A stretch of DNA of 64,000 nt, taken from Muribaculaceae bacterium. Its GTDB lineage: Bacteria > Bacteroidota > Bacteroidia > Bacteroidales > Muribaculaceae. Position numbers and translations under genes: made by a program. The notes below the pieces were generated by a model, which did not search any database, was not told the DNA's origin, and saw only the letters and a list, made by a program, of their open reading frames with translations. Location: the NCBI GenBank assembly GCA_017557665.1, contig JAFYYI010000040.1:18098-82097 (forward strand), given 5' to 3'. Position 1 is the stretch's first letter. Every line of letters starts with the position of its first letter. Positions 42,218 through 49,936 of this stretch are shown piece after piece.

Positions 42218-42754
42218 ATGAAACGAGTTGTTGTTATCTCTACCAGCCTGCGTCCCGGCTCTAACAGCCACGCGATGGCTGAACAGTTTGCAACGGGTGC
42301 TGAAGCCGCTGGTCATGCAGTGGAACTGATCTCGCTGCGTGGAAAAGAAATCAAGTTCTGCATCGGTTGCCTGTCGTGCCAGAAGACCGGCGCCTGTGTT
42401 TTCAAGGACGATGTGCCGGCCATCATGGACAGCGTGCTCAATGCCGACGTGGTGTGCTGGGCAACGCCGATTTACTACTACGAGATGTCAGGGCAGATGA
42501 AGACGCTCATCGACCGCATGAACGCCATGTACCCCAAGGATTACCGCTTTCGCGACATCTACCTGCTGACCACGGCCGCCGAGAATGAGGAGTTCGTTCC
42601 GCAGCGCGCCGAGGGCGGCCTGCAGGGCTGGATTGACTGTTATGGGAAATCAGCGTTGAAGGGGCACCTGTTCTGCGGCGGAGTCAACGATGCGCGTGAC
42701 ATCACCGGCAACGCCAAGTTGCAACAGGCCTTCGAGATGGGCAAAAACATTTGA
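42218..42754 (+). CDS. NAD(P)H-dependent FMN reductase / iron-sulfur flavoprotein-like
   Basis: 178 residues, flavodoxin-like fold. The phosphate loop is VISTSLRPGSNSHAMAEQF and the flavin-contacting TPIYYYEMSGQMKTLIDR is intact. Between them sits CIGCLSCQKTGACVFKDD, the compact cysteine motif of iron-sulfur flavoproteins of the Isf/NADPH-dependent FMN reductase group. It probably passes electrons to an unknown acceptor. It lies 22 bases after the esterase-ABM fusion, so they are likely co-transcribed. A reductase for quinones or nitro compounds would fit. Confidence 0.9.
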   Translation: MKRVVVISTSLRPGSNSHAMAEQFATGAEAAGHAVELISLRGKEIKFCIGCLSCQKTGACVFKDDVPAIMDSVLNADVVCWATPIYYYEMSGQMKTLIDRMNAMYPKDYRFRDIYLLTTAAENEEFVPQRAEGGLQGWIDCYGKSALKGHLFCGGVNDARDITGNAKLQQAFEMGKNI

Positions 42755-42788
42755 CTTCAAGAAGCCATAAAACTGAGGCTTTACGGCA

Positions 42789-42829
42789 AACTCATGGCGA
42801 GCAAGGCAAAGACCTGCTCGCCATGAGTT
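42789..42829. terminator. Perfect 15-bp hairpin between convergent genes
   Basis: AACTCATGGCGAGCA (42789-42803) pairs perfectly with 42815-42829. There is no extended T run on either side, but its place between the ends of the + gene (42754) and the - gene (42866) suggests a shared terminator. Confidence 0.65.
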
Positions 42830-42865
42830 GTTCTGGCGGTGACAATAGCCGTGGAGTGGGCCACT

Positions 42866-43195
42866 TTACATGTTGGGGCACTCCTCGTTTTCGTCGGTGA
42901 CGATCTGCTCGCCGTCCTTGACCTCACGGGCCTGGTATTTGATTTTCTCAAAGCCCTTGATGATGTTTTCGACGGTGGTCTTTTCGGCATCATAGGTGAT
43001 GGTGACCGTCTGATGCTCGACGTCGGTGACGATTTTCTTGACACCCTTCTCGAAGCGGATGTTCTCCTTGATGCGCTTCTCGCAATTCTCGCAGTGCATC
43101 TGCGGAACGGTGGTGAGCACAACAGTCTTGATGTCCTTGGCGCTGGTCATGGTCATGGTCAGCAACATGGCGGCTAATAGAATTAATTTCTTCAT
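42866..43195 (-). CDS. Exported heavy-metal-associated (HMA) domain protein
   Basis: 109 residues. A signal peptide (MKKLILLAAMLLTMTMTSA) is followed by one HMA fold with the metal motif MHCENCEKRI (Cys35, Cys38) and the strand pair VKKIVTDVEHQTVTITYDAEKTT. It ends with acidic EECPNM. It probably binds Cu(I) or a similar soft metal in the periplasm. It is downstream of a TonB receptor on the same strand (42 bases), a recurring Bacteroidales pairing for copper or other metal handling. Confidence 0.9.
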   Translation of the reverse strand: MKKLILLAAMLLTMTMTSAKDIKTVVLTTVPQMHCENCEKRIKENIRFEKGVKKIVTDVEHQTVTITYDAEKTTVENIIKGFEKIKYQAREVKDGEQIVTDENEECPNM

Positions 43196-43237
43196 GTTAT
43201 CACTATTTAATTGTTTTATAAATCTTACAACTAGAAA

Positions 43238-45301
43238 CTACCTGAACAGATTGATGCGGATACCCAAATAGGCCATAGCACCGCTCACAGGGCCCCATAT
43301 CATCGTTGGGTCGAATAACTGGCTCCAGGGCTGGTCGGCGGCGATGATGGGATGGGGTTGGCGATAGTTAGTCAGGTTCTCACCACCCAGATAGACCGAG
43401 AAATGCCTGAACCAGCGGGTGACTTGGGCGTTGAGTTGGCAATGGGCAGGAAAACGGGGATTCCATGACAACTTGTTCGGGTCCTCTATATCTAGATAAT
43501 AGGGATCGGGCATGCGGCCGCTGCCGTTGAGTTGCAGCGTCACGTCAAACTCCCATAGCCCCAGCGGTGTCTTGTAGGACGTTGCTACCAGGCCCTTGTA
43601 GCGAGGCGTGAGAGGCTTCTCGCGCAGTTCGCCCCCATAGGTCGTCTTGATGTCGTTGTGACGATAGGCGACGGTCAGTTCCAACCCTTCGATGACGGGA
43701 TAGGACACGTCGACCTGCCAAGTGTGGGAGCGGGACTTGCCGTCCAGGTCGTGGATATTGACGATTAATGGGTCACTGTCCATGTCGATGACCATCTGAT
43801 GTTCAAAGCGGGTGTAATGGTACTCGGCATTGACTTTCAACAACTTGCCCCACAGTGGGATGTCCCAGGCCGTGGTAATGCCGTAGTTCCACGCGCTTTC
43901 CTGTTTCAGATCCTGGAAGACCAACCGCCGTCCGCTGGCCAGCATATAGTGGTTCTCGGCCAGGACGTGTGCCGTGCGGTAGCCCTTGCCGGCCGATAGG
44001 CGCACGGTGAGGAACTGCGCCGGATGCAGGCGCAGGTGCAGACGCGGCGTGATAAACGTGCCGTGTAGGTTGCTGTGGTCCACACGCACACCGGCCATCA
44101 GCGTCATCACGTCGCTGGTGGGTGTGAAGGTATATTGGGCGTAGGCTCCCGTGACGGTCTCTTCCTCCACCAGATGGGTCAAGGGTCCGTCATCAACGTG
44201 GTTCAGACGGTAGTCCTGTGACAGGTTGTCGTGGTTGACGCTCAATCCCAGCGACAGGGTGTGCGGGTCGGTCAACTGGGTCTCGAACATGAATTGCGCA
44301 TAGGCATTGGTCTCGTTGACATCATATCGCTTGTAGCCATAAGCGCCGTCAAGGTCATGATTGGCCACCGAGGCCATCAGCGCGATATTGGTGCCGTGTT
44401 CGGCATTGAGGAAGATGGCATGCTTCATGTAGCCTTCGAAGCGGCGCGTCTTCAGGTCGATGGCAAAGGGCGTCGCCCCCTCGTGATGTGCTTGGGTCTG
44501 GCCGCTGTGGCGCTTCTCGTTAATCATGGCCACACCACCGTGGAAGATGTAGCGGTCGCCCATCCAGTCCCAGCGGCTCTGCAGGTTGACCTGTCGCACA
44601 TTGGGCTGGTCAAGGAAGTGGTCGTGGTTGTGGTCCATATCGGCCAGATTGTCCTCGTAGTGGGCCAACACGTTGGCATTGAGATGAGGCGTCAAGTGCA
44701 GGTTGCCGTCGGCGTTGGCCTCGATGCGGCCGTCGCTGTTGCCGTACAGGTTGAGCGTCACGCCCTGCTCATCCTCGGGCTTGAGGTATTCCACGTCGAT
44801 TTGGCCCGTGATGCCCTCATAGCCATTACGCACGCTCGAGGCACCCTTCGACACCTGGATGCTCTTCATCCACGGCCCCGGCACATAGCCCAGGGCGAAG
44901 GGTAGGGCAGCGCCCCGCCAGTCGGGCAGATTCTCGGCCAGCATCTGCACGTAGGTGCCGCTCAGCCCCAACAGCTTGATTTGCTTGGCACCTGTGGCGG
45001 CATCACTGTAGTTGACGTCTACCGACGGGTTGGTGGTGAAACTTTCGCCCAGGTTGCAGCAGGCCGCCTTGAACAGCTCAGCCTTGTTGATGCGCATCCT
45101 GTTCTCGGCCCCGGCCACACGGCTCATGCCCGGCCGCCGCGAAGTCACCGTGACCTCCCCGATAGCCTGCATCGGTATCGAATCCACCTGCTGGTTCACC
45201 GACGTCGTGTCGGCGTCGTAACCGACAACACGCTCTTGACTCGCAGCCTGCAATAAGGCTGCTGCCATGCTCAGCACTACTATGACCCGATGAAACGTCA
45301 T
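43238..45301 (-). CDS. TonB-dependent receptor paired with an HMA protein
   Basis: 687 residues from the ATG at 45301. A signal peptide (TFHRVIVVLSMAAALLQAAS) and short linker lead into the plug (IGEVTVTSRRPGMSRVAGAEN, KAACCNLGESFTTNPSVDVNY, GYEGITGQIDVEYLKP). The barrel ends MAYLGIRINLFR. There is no carboxypeptidase-like N-terminal domain. The plug CCNLGESF phrase and the HMA gene directly downstream are typical of the metal-linked receptors of this order, so copper or another transition metal is the best guess for the ligand. A -7 box (TAATTTTG, minus strand, 45336-45329) lies 28 bases upstream. Confidence 0.92.
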   Translation of the reverse strand: MTFHRVIVVLSMAAALLQAASQERVVGYDADTTSVNQQVDSIPMQAIGEVTVTSRRPGMSRVAGAENRMRINKAELFKAACCNLGESFTTNPSVDVNYSDAATGAKQIKLLGLSGTYVQMLAENLPDWRGAALPFALGYVPGPWMKSIQVSKGASSVRNGYEGITGQIDVEYLKPEDEQGVTLNLYGNSDGRIEANADGNLHLTPHLNANVLAHYEDNLADMDHNHDHFLDQPNVRQVNLQSRWDWMGDRYIFHGGVAMINEKRHSGQTQAHHEGATPFAIDLKTRRFEGYMKHAIFLNAEHGTNIALMASVANHDLDGAYGYKRYDVNETNAYAQFMFETQLTDPHTLSLGLSVNHDNLSQDYRLNHVDDGPLTHLVEEETVTGAYAQYTFTPTSDVMTLMAGVRVDHSNLHGTFITPRLHLRLHPAQFLTVRLSAGKGYRTAHVLAENHYMLASGRRLVFQDLKQESAWNYGITTAWDIPLWGKLLKVNAEYHYTRFEHQMVIDMDSDPLIVNIHDLDGKSRSHTWQVDVSYPVIEGLELTVAYRHNDIKTTYGGELREKPLTPRYKGLVATSYKTPLGLWEFDVTLQLNGSGRMPDPYYLDIEDPNKLSWNPRFPAHCQLNAQVTRWFRHFSVYLGGENLTNYRQPHPIIAADQPWSQLFDPTMIWGPVSGAMAYLGIRINLFR

Positions 45302-45489
45302 GGACAATTAACTGTCAAATAATTTCGACAAAATTACTACTAATTTGTAAATTAACGACTTTGCCCCCCAAGAATTTTCCTTTTCAGCATAAATGTGAAT
45401 TCCGCTCTTGGTTTTAATGGTAATTATTGCGCAAATTACATTCTTGTTTCCTTGACCTCAAAAATAATGACTATGAAAATGATAATTTT

Positions 45490-45534
45490 ACGAGGTCGTC
45501 TCAAAACGTGGGACAACCTCGTATTTTCTTTTCA
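45490..45534 (+). terminator. Orphan rho-independent terminator
   Basis: ACGAGGTCGTC pairs with GGGACAACCTCGT (45490-45522), followed by ATTTTCTTTT. No gene is visible upstream on the plus strand, so it may end a short untranslated RNA starting somewhere in 45400-45480. Confidence 0.6.
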
Positions 45535-45550
45535 GTGAGTTAAAATTACA

Positions 45551-45640
45551 AGTGTGGGCTGATGGTGGCAGGTTGGTAGCGGGCGTTCCCTAAAGGGCAT
45601 GAGATAGGAGGCTCGAGTCCTACCCATCCTGCACACTTTT
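45551..45640 (+). other. Degenerate tRNA-like or structured RNA element
   Basis: The stretch contains a D-loop-like GGTTGGTAGCG and a T-loop-like GGCTCGAGTCC. AGGTTGG and CCATCCT pair as an acceptor-like stem with one mismatch. An outer stem AAGTGTG/CACACTT is followed by TTTTT. The distance between the D- and T-like parts is too short for an anticodon arm, so it is not a normal tRNA. It could be a tRNA remnant, an attachment-site scar or a small RNA. Confidence 0.35.
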
Positions 45641-45655
45641 TAATATGAAGAAATT

Positions 45656-45817
45656 ATGAAATTCAGAAGAAACAGAAACGAAGAAGGTGCTCTAGTGGAA
45701 TCTGTAGATGTGAATAAAACCATAAACGAAAAGCCGAAAAACGGATTCGGTTTCTCGTTTGGGATTGGCTACTCAATCAATGGCCGTCACGAGGACATAT
45801 TCGGTACAGAAATCTAA
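45656..45817 (+). CDS. Possible 53-residue peptide
   Basis: An ATG at 45656 opens 53 codons directly after the tRNA-like element. The N-terminal half is charged (MKFRRNRNEEGALVESVDVN), then Lys/Asn-rich, followed by a striking Gly/Phe run (NGFGFSFGIGYSINGRHEDI). There is no signal peptide, and no ribosome site is obvious. Its AT-rich codons differ from neighbours. It might be a short peptide from an acquired element or a chance frame. Confidence 0.35.
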   Translation: MKFRRNRNEEGALVESVDVNKTINEKPKNGFGFSFGIGYSINGRHEDIFGTEI

Positions 45818-45885
45818 TATGCTTGATGAAAACCACCAGCAGGCCTGTCGCCCTGTTAAGGTTGATGGGGCGTTACATGGCGCAC

Positions 45886-46308
45886 TTACTTGAAGACGGC
45901 ATCCCTTATCTCTGCGAAGCCGATCAGTGTCTTCCACACGTCGTCCTCCTTGTACAGGCGGAATTTTTTCTGCTTCACGGTGCCGTCGCTCAGTGTGAGG
46001 TCACACACAACTTCGGTGTAGTCATCGCGCACCTTGGCTTTCTTGGCAGTGACTTTGAATTTCTTCTGTGACAACTGTTTGAAGAATTCGTTTTTCTGGT
46101 AGTCACTGAGCTTGTCGCTCTCCTTGAACTTAACGGCTTCTTTAAGAAATTTCTTGTCGCTCTTGTCGGGCAACTCGTTGAATAGGGCTTCAACGGCTTG
46201 CTTGGCATTGCGGTGGTACTTATCGAGGTCAAGCACAGCGCTGTCGCAAGCACTGAACCCGATCAGGCACAGCAGTGCAACGATTGAGAAAAATGAGAAT
46301 TGTTTCAT
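45886..46308 (-). CDS. Small lipoprotein of unknown function
   Basis: 140 residues. The lipobox is IGFSAC (Cys21). The mature part is Lys-rich, with a helical first half (YHRNAKQAVEALFNELPDKSDKKFL) and a strand-rich second half (FKVTAKKAKVRDDYTEVVCDL, KKFRLYKEDDVWKTLIGF). This resembles the small NTF2-like/DUF4878-type lipoproteins of the order, but I cannot confirm the family. A -7 box (TATCTTTG, minus strand, 46347-46340) is 32 bases upstream. Monocistronic. Confidence 0.78.
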   Translation of the reverse strand: MKQFSFFSIVALLCLIGFSACDSAVLDLDKYHRNAKQAVEALFNELPDKSDKKFLKEAVKFKESDKLSDYQKNEFFKQLSQKKFKVTAKKAKVRDDYTEVVCDLTLSDGTVKQKKFRLYKEDDVWKTLIGFAEIRDAVFK

Positions 46309-46339
46309 AATCTTATCCTGTTTAATGGTTATTCATCCG

Positions 46340-46347
46340 CAAAGATA
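46340..46347 (-). promoter_or_regulatory. Promoter -7 box of the small lipoprotein gene
   Basis: CAAAGATA reads TATCTTTG on the minus strand, 31 bases before the ATG at 46308. Confidence 0.6.
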
Positions 46348-46385
46348 GGCATTTAGTCCAACTTCCGCAACTGTTTTTCCGTTAC

Positions 46386-47258
46386 TCACCGTCGGTAGGC
46401 TCGGGGAGAGATTCCCTTGAGGCGCGAGAAGAACTTGCTGAACGACGGGGTGTCGGCAAAGTGCAGTCGGTCGGCGATTTCGGCAATGGTCAAGGTGGTG
46501 GTGCGCAGCAGGAATGAGGCTTCCATGATGAGCATCTGGTTGATGTAACCGACAACGGTGTGCCCGGAGACCTGCTTGACGACGCGCGAGAGATAAACGG
46601 AGGTGATGTTCAGTGCCGAGGCATAGAAACCGATATCGTGATGCTTGGAAAAGTGATGGGGCAGCAGGCGGATGAAACCGATGAAGATTTCTTCGATCCG
46701 TTGTGGTGTGACGCAGTGGGTGATGGCCTTGTGCTGGGCATTCTGCAGGTCAAGCAGAAAAACAGCATAGAGCATCCTGATGACTTCACTCTTGTAGATG
46801 TGGTCTGAGTGCAGATACGTTATGATTTCACGCATCTTGGAAGCCAATTGCTGCGCTGTGTCATGAGGGAGCGTCACCTTGGGCTCATGCAACTGGACGA
46901 TGGGCTGATAGGCAATGCGCACCAGGTCGTGCACACCAGGTGTGTCAAGGGTCATGTGCTCATCGGCGAGCAGGCAGATGCCGCGGTAGTCCTCTGAGAT
47001 GGCGACGACACTGACCGACAATCCGGGGGAATAGATATAGAGGTCATCGGGGTGCAGCGTGATTTCCATTCCGTTGTAAATGAGGGTCAACCAGCCCTGG
47101 GTGACCAGTGTGAAGGTATAGGCCGACATGAACCCTTCGGTCTCGTTAGTCCGAGACGTGAGGGTGGCGTCGGTCTCCAGGCAGTACATCTTGCCATCCC
47201 AATTCTCCATCGGCATTTCGCCTATCATGGCCATCCAGCCTTGCTTGAGAGTATACAT
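46386..47258 (-). CDS. AraC-family transcription regulator
   Basis: 290 residues from the ATG at 47258. The frame is open up to 47309, but the promoter box at 47274-47267 lies inside that extension, so the shorter start is preferred. The N-terminal half is a cupin-like sensing domain (YTFTLVTQGWLTLIYNGMEITLHPDDLYIYSPG). The C-terminal half has two HTH motifs (IGFYASALNITSVYLSRVVKQ and LTIAEIADRLHFADTPSFSKF) ending GISPRAYRR. It is transcribed divergently from the ferritin-like operon at 47414 and is its most likely regulator. Confidence 0.92.
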   Translation of the reverse strand: MYTLKQGWMAMIGEMPMENWDGKMYCLETDATLTSRTNETEGFMSAYTFTLVTQGWLTLIYNGMEITLHPDDLYIYSPGLSVSVVAISEDYRGICLLADEHMTLDTPGVHDLVRIAYQPIVQLHEPKVTLPHDTAQQLASKMREIITYLHSDHIYKSEVIRMLYAVFLLDLQNAQHKAITHCVTPQRIEEIFIGFIRLLPHHFSKHHDIGFYASALNITSVYLSRVVKQVSGHTVVGYINQMLIMEASFLLRTTTLTIAEIADRLHFADTPSFSKFFSRLKGISPRAYRR

Positions 47259-47266
47259 ATCACCGG

Positions 47267-47274
47267 CAAAGGTA
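47267..47274 (-). promoter_or_regulatory. Promoter -7 box of the AraC gene
   Basis: CAAAGGTA reads TACCTTTG on the minus strand, ending eight bases before the ATG at 47258. It fixes the start and implies a nearly leaderless mRNA. Confidence 0.6.
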
Positions 47275-47352
47275 CAAAATAAAAACTGAAGTTGTTTTGT
47301 TTCAGACAAGTTTTGTGTGGTTGTGGATAAGAAGGACTTATCGGTTCTGGCG

Positions 47353-47360
47353 TAACTTTG
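47353..47360 (+). promoter_or_regulatory. Promoter -7 box of the ferritin-like operon
   Basis: TAACTTTG, 53 bases before the ATG at 47414, in the region shared with the divergent AraC gene. Confidence 0.5.
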
Positions 47361-47413
47361 CAGTCATTAAACCATCTTTAATAACCAACGTGATATTTTT
47401 AAAAAGCAAAATT

Positions 47414-47872
47414 ATGGACAAACAGAAATCAATCGAAGCATTACAATTTTTTGTGACCAACCTGAATGCCCAGGCTTTCCAGCACAAGCTGCAGGCCCGT
47501 ATCTTTGGCTCCCTCGGATTCAAGAAACTCGAGACCAAATATCTCGACCACGCCAAGGAAGAGGGAGTGTTTGTGGACCAGTTCATCGGACGCCTGCTCG
47601 ACTTGGGCGGAGAACTCAAGCAAGAGGCCGTTGAAGCCCAGACCCTGTATCAGGATCCCATTGAGTTCCTCAAGGCTGACTACAAGGTGTCGGTTGACGG
47701 AATCGAGCTGCTGCGCAAGTGCATGGACGGCATTAAGGACGACCTGACCACCTTTGACATGATGAAGGAGTACCTCAAGGACGAGGAAGAAGACATGTAC
47801 TGGAGCGAAGAGCAACTGGGTCTAATCGAATGCATCGGTTCGAAGCCCTGGCTGATAAAGACAGCTCTTTAA
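47414..47872 (+). CDS. Ferritin-like (bacterioferritin/Dps-type) protein
   Basis: 152 residues from the ATG at 47414; 39 upstream codons are rejected because they overlap the promoter. A four-helix ferritin-like fold is suggested by ALQFFVTNLNAQAFQHKLQA, KKLETKYLDHAKEEGVFVD (ExxxH-type ligands), LKADYKVSVDGIELLRKCM and YLKDEEEDMYWSEEQLGLIE. It probably stores iron or protects against peroxide. A PNPOx-like gene follows after 14 bases and a small winged-helix gene after that, giving a three-gene redox operon opposite an AraC regulator. Confidence 0.87.
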   Translation: MDKQKSIEALQFFVTNLNAQAFQHKLQARIFGSLGFKKLETKYLDHAKEEGVFVDQFIGRLLDLGGELKQEAVEAQTLYQDPIEFLKADYKVSVDGIELLRKCMDGIKDDLTTFDMMKEYLKDEEEDMYWSEEQLGLIECIGSKPWLIKTAL

Positions 47873-47886
47873 TAACTTGCTCGATT

Positions 47887-48285
47887 ATGGATAACGTAAA
47901 GAAAGTTTATGACTTCCTGGAAGATGCAGGAACGTTCTACTTGGCCACTGTTGATGGTGACCAGCCCCGTGTGCGCCCCTACGGAGCCCAACTGTTTTAT
48001 GAGGGAAATCTTTACCTGATGTCCTTCGGCGAGACCGCAGCCACCAAGCAGATCGCTCAGAACCCAAAGGCTGAGATTTGCGCTTTCAAGGGCATGACCT
48101 TGCGTGTCGCCTGTAAGTTGGTCGAGGATTTGCGTCCCGAAGTGAAGAAGGCTTTGGCCGAGAAGATGCCGTCCTTGAAGCCCCTGCTGGGTGAGAACGG
48201 CGAGAAGGGTGTGATGTACAAAGTCACCGATGCCACAGCAACCTTCTTCAAGCTGATGGAACCCGTTGAAACAGTAACTTTCTGA
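47887..48285 (+). CDS. Pyridoxamine 5'-phosphate oxidase-like FMN-binding protein
   Basis: 132 residues from the ATG at 47887. The split-barrel core is evident: MDNVKKVYDFLEDAGTFYLA, VDGDQPRVRPYGAQLFYEGN, GETAATKQIAQNPKAEICAF, and a final FFKLMEPVETV. Members bind FMN or F420, and most are not true pyridoxamine oxidases. It sits between the ferritin-like gene and a 57-residue winged-helix gene, all on one transcript. The substrate is unknown. Confidence 0.9.
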   Translation: MDNVKKVYDFLEDAGTFYLATVDGDQPRVRPYGAQLFYEGNLYLMSFGETAATKQIAQNPKAEICAFKGMTLRVACKLVEDLRPEVKKALAEKMPSLKPLLGENGEKGVMYKVTDATATFFKLMEPVETVTF

Positions 48286-48300
48286 AAACACTCAAGAACA

Positions 48301-48474
48301 ATGAAAGATAAAGTATTACAAGTCATGCGCGATGCCGGCAAGCCCATGTCGGCTGGCGATGTGACCAAGGCCCTGGGTGCCGACCGCAAGGAGGTTGACA
48401 AGGCATTTGCCGCGCTCAAGAAAGAGGGTGCCATCGTCTCTCCCGTCCGCTGCAAGTGGGCTCCTGCCGAGTAA
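48301..48474 (+). CDS. 57-residue winged-helix DNA-binding protein
   Basis: Fifty-seven codons, 15 bases after the PNPOx-like gene. The product MKDKVLQVMRDAGKPMSAGD-VTKALG-ADRKEVDKAFAALKKEG-AIVSPVRCKW has the helix-turn-helix-wing pattern of small transcription factors, with an even charge and no other domain. Its place as last gene of the ferritin-like operon suggests autoregulation. The single Cys (VRCKW) could be a redox sensor; that is inference. Confidence 0.82.
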   Translation: MKDKVLQVMRDAGKPMSAGDVTKALGADRKEVDKAFAALKKEGAIVSPVRCKWAPAE

Positions 48475-48507
48475 TCTCTGGTCGCAAGCGTGAGAGCGCA
48501 AATAAAG

Positions 48508-48558
48508 CTGGCTGCAAAATGTACAGGAAAAGCGTTTTTTTAGTACATTTGCAGCCAG
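48508..48558 (+). promoter_or_regulatory. Promoter inside a 16-bp inverted repeat upstream of the ZIP transporter
   Basis: CTGGCTGCAAAATGTAC (48508-48524) pairs with GTACATTTGCAGCCAG (48543-48558) with one bulge. The right arm contains the -7 box TACATTTG (48544-48551), 32 bases before the ATG at 48583. A T run (48535-48541) lies in the loop. The symmetry makes it either an operator for a metal regulator or the terminator of the preceding operon. Confidence 0.55.
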
Positions 48559-48582
48559 TTGATTTATAACCATCATTCTGTG

Positions 48583-49368
48583 ATGACCACCACTATCGTT
48601 ATCGGTCTGCTCATTCCGTTGCTGGGAACCATGCTCGGGTCGGCGTGCGTCTTCTTCATGAAGGGGGACATGCCCGATCGGGTGCAGAAGTCCCTGCTGG
48701 GATTCGCGTCGGGCGTCATGGTTGCCGCCTCGGTATGGTCATTGCTGATTCCGGCCATGGAAATGGCGACTGCCGATGGCGGTTGGCAGCAGGTGATACC
48801 TGCCGCAGTCGGTTTCCTGCTGGGTATCGGTTTCCTGCTCGCCCTTGACGAGTTGACGCCGCACTTGCACCTCGGTTCCAATAGTCCCGAGGGACCTCGC
48901 TCCCGCTTGTCGCGCACCGCCATGCTGGCCCTGGCCGTCACCATCCACAACCTGCCCGAAGGCATGGCTGTGGGAGTCGTGTTTGCTGGCGCCGAGCAGG
49001 GAGTTGCCGACATCTCGCTGGCGTCGGCAGTGGCGGTTTCGCTGGGTATAGCCATCCAGAATGTCCCCGAGGGGGCGATAATCTCCATGCCCATGAGGGC
49101 CGAGGGCAACAGCCGTTGGCGCTCATTCTGGCTGGGCAGCCTCAGCGGCGCTGTTGAGCCCCTTGGCGGGTTGGCTATCATCCTGCTGGCGTCGTTGCTG
49201 ACTCCCGTGTTGCCCTATCTGTTGGCCTTTGCGGCTGGTGCCATGTTCTATGTCGTGGTCGAGGAACTGATTCCCGAGGCATCGACGGGCAAGCACACCA
49301 ACCTGAGCACCATCGGCTTTGCCATCGGTTTTGTGCTGATGATGGTGCTGGATGTGGTAATGGGATGA
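48583..49368 (+). CDS. ZIP-family metal transporter
   Basis: 261 residues from the ATG at 48583, with eight predicted helices. The metal-binding helices carry HNLPEGMAVG and QNVPEGAIIS, the hallmark pair of the ZIP family. A short His-containing loop (ELTPHLHLGSN) lies between helices 3 and 4. ZIP proteins import Zn2+, Fe2+ or related divalent metals into the cytoplasm. A His/Cys-rich membrane protein and a zinc-type TonB receptor lie 1-2 kb downstream, which suggests a local metal-uptake theme. Confidence 0.95.
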   Translation: MTTTIVIGLLIPLLGTMLGSACVFFMKGDMPDRVQKSLLGFASGVMVAASVWSLLIPAMEMATADGGWQQVIPAAVGFLLGIGFLLALDELTPHLHLGSNSPEGPRSRLSRTAMLALAVTIHNLPEGMAVGVVFAGAEQGVADISLASAVAVSLGIAIQNVPEGAIISMPMRAEGNSRWRSFWLGSLSGAVEPLGGLAIILLASLLTPVLPYLLAFAAGAMFYVVVEELIPEASTGKHTNLSTIGFAIGFVLMMVLDVVMG

Positions 49369-49447
49369 ATGGTGACAACTGCGATGGGTTTGCTACCCAT
49401 CGAGATCCAGAGAAAAGCAATTGGGATATAGTACTATTTTAGTTATT

Positions 49448-49936
49448 ATGATTACAGTCAGGGAATATCAGCAGCAGGACATGGCCGCCGCCATGGAGGT
49501 TTGGAACGAGGTCGTGCGTGAGGGCGTCGCCTTCCCGCAGGTCGAGGAACTGACCGAGCAGGAGGCTCACGGATTCTTCAGCAGCCAGTCCTACACCGGC
49601 GTTGCCGAGGACAGCGAGACGGGCGAAGTGGTCGGCCTGTACATCCTGCACCCCAACAACGTGGGCCGGTGCGGACACATCAGCAACACCAGTTACGCCG
49701 TCAGGTCCGACCGGCGAGGCTTGCACATCGGTGAACTGCTCGTCAAGGACTCGCTGATCATGGCTGCCCGATTAGGCTTCCGCCTGATGCAGTTCAACGC
49801 TGTCGTGGCGGCCAACGTCCACGCCCTGCATCTGTATGAGCGCCTTGGCTTCACTCAACTGGGCCGCATTCCCAAGGGTTTTCTCATGAAAGACGGGCAC
49901 TACGAGGACATCATCCTCCTCTACATCGAATTGTAA
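49448..49936 (+). CDS. GNAT-family N-acetyltransferase
   Basis: 162 residues from the ATG at 49448. The acetyl-CoA pyrophosphate-binding motif A is SDRRGLHIGELLVKDSLIMA and motif B is NVHALHLYERLGFTQLGRIP. The N-terminal half (VREYQQQDMAAAMEVWNEVV, GVAFPQVEELTEQEAH) is the acceptor side. The acceptor molecule is not predictable. It follows the ZIP gene by 79 bases. Confidence 0.92.
   Translation: MITVREYQQQDMAAAMEVWNEVVREGVAFPQVEELTEQEAHGFFSSQSYTGVAEDSETGEVVGLYILHPNNVGRCGHISNTSYAVRSDRRGLHIGELLVKDSLIMAARLGFRLMQFNAVVAANVHALHLYERLGFTQLGRIPKGFLMKDGHYEDIILLYIEL

Noticed and set aside
47259..47309. Upstream start of the AraC gene
   Set aside because: The -7 box at 47274-47267 lies within this extension.
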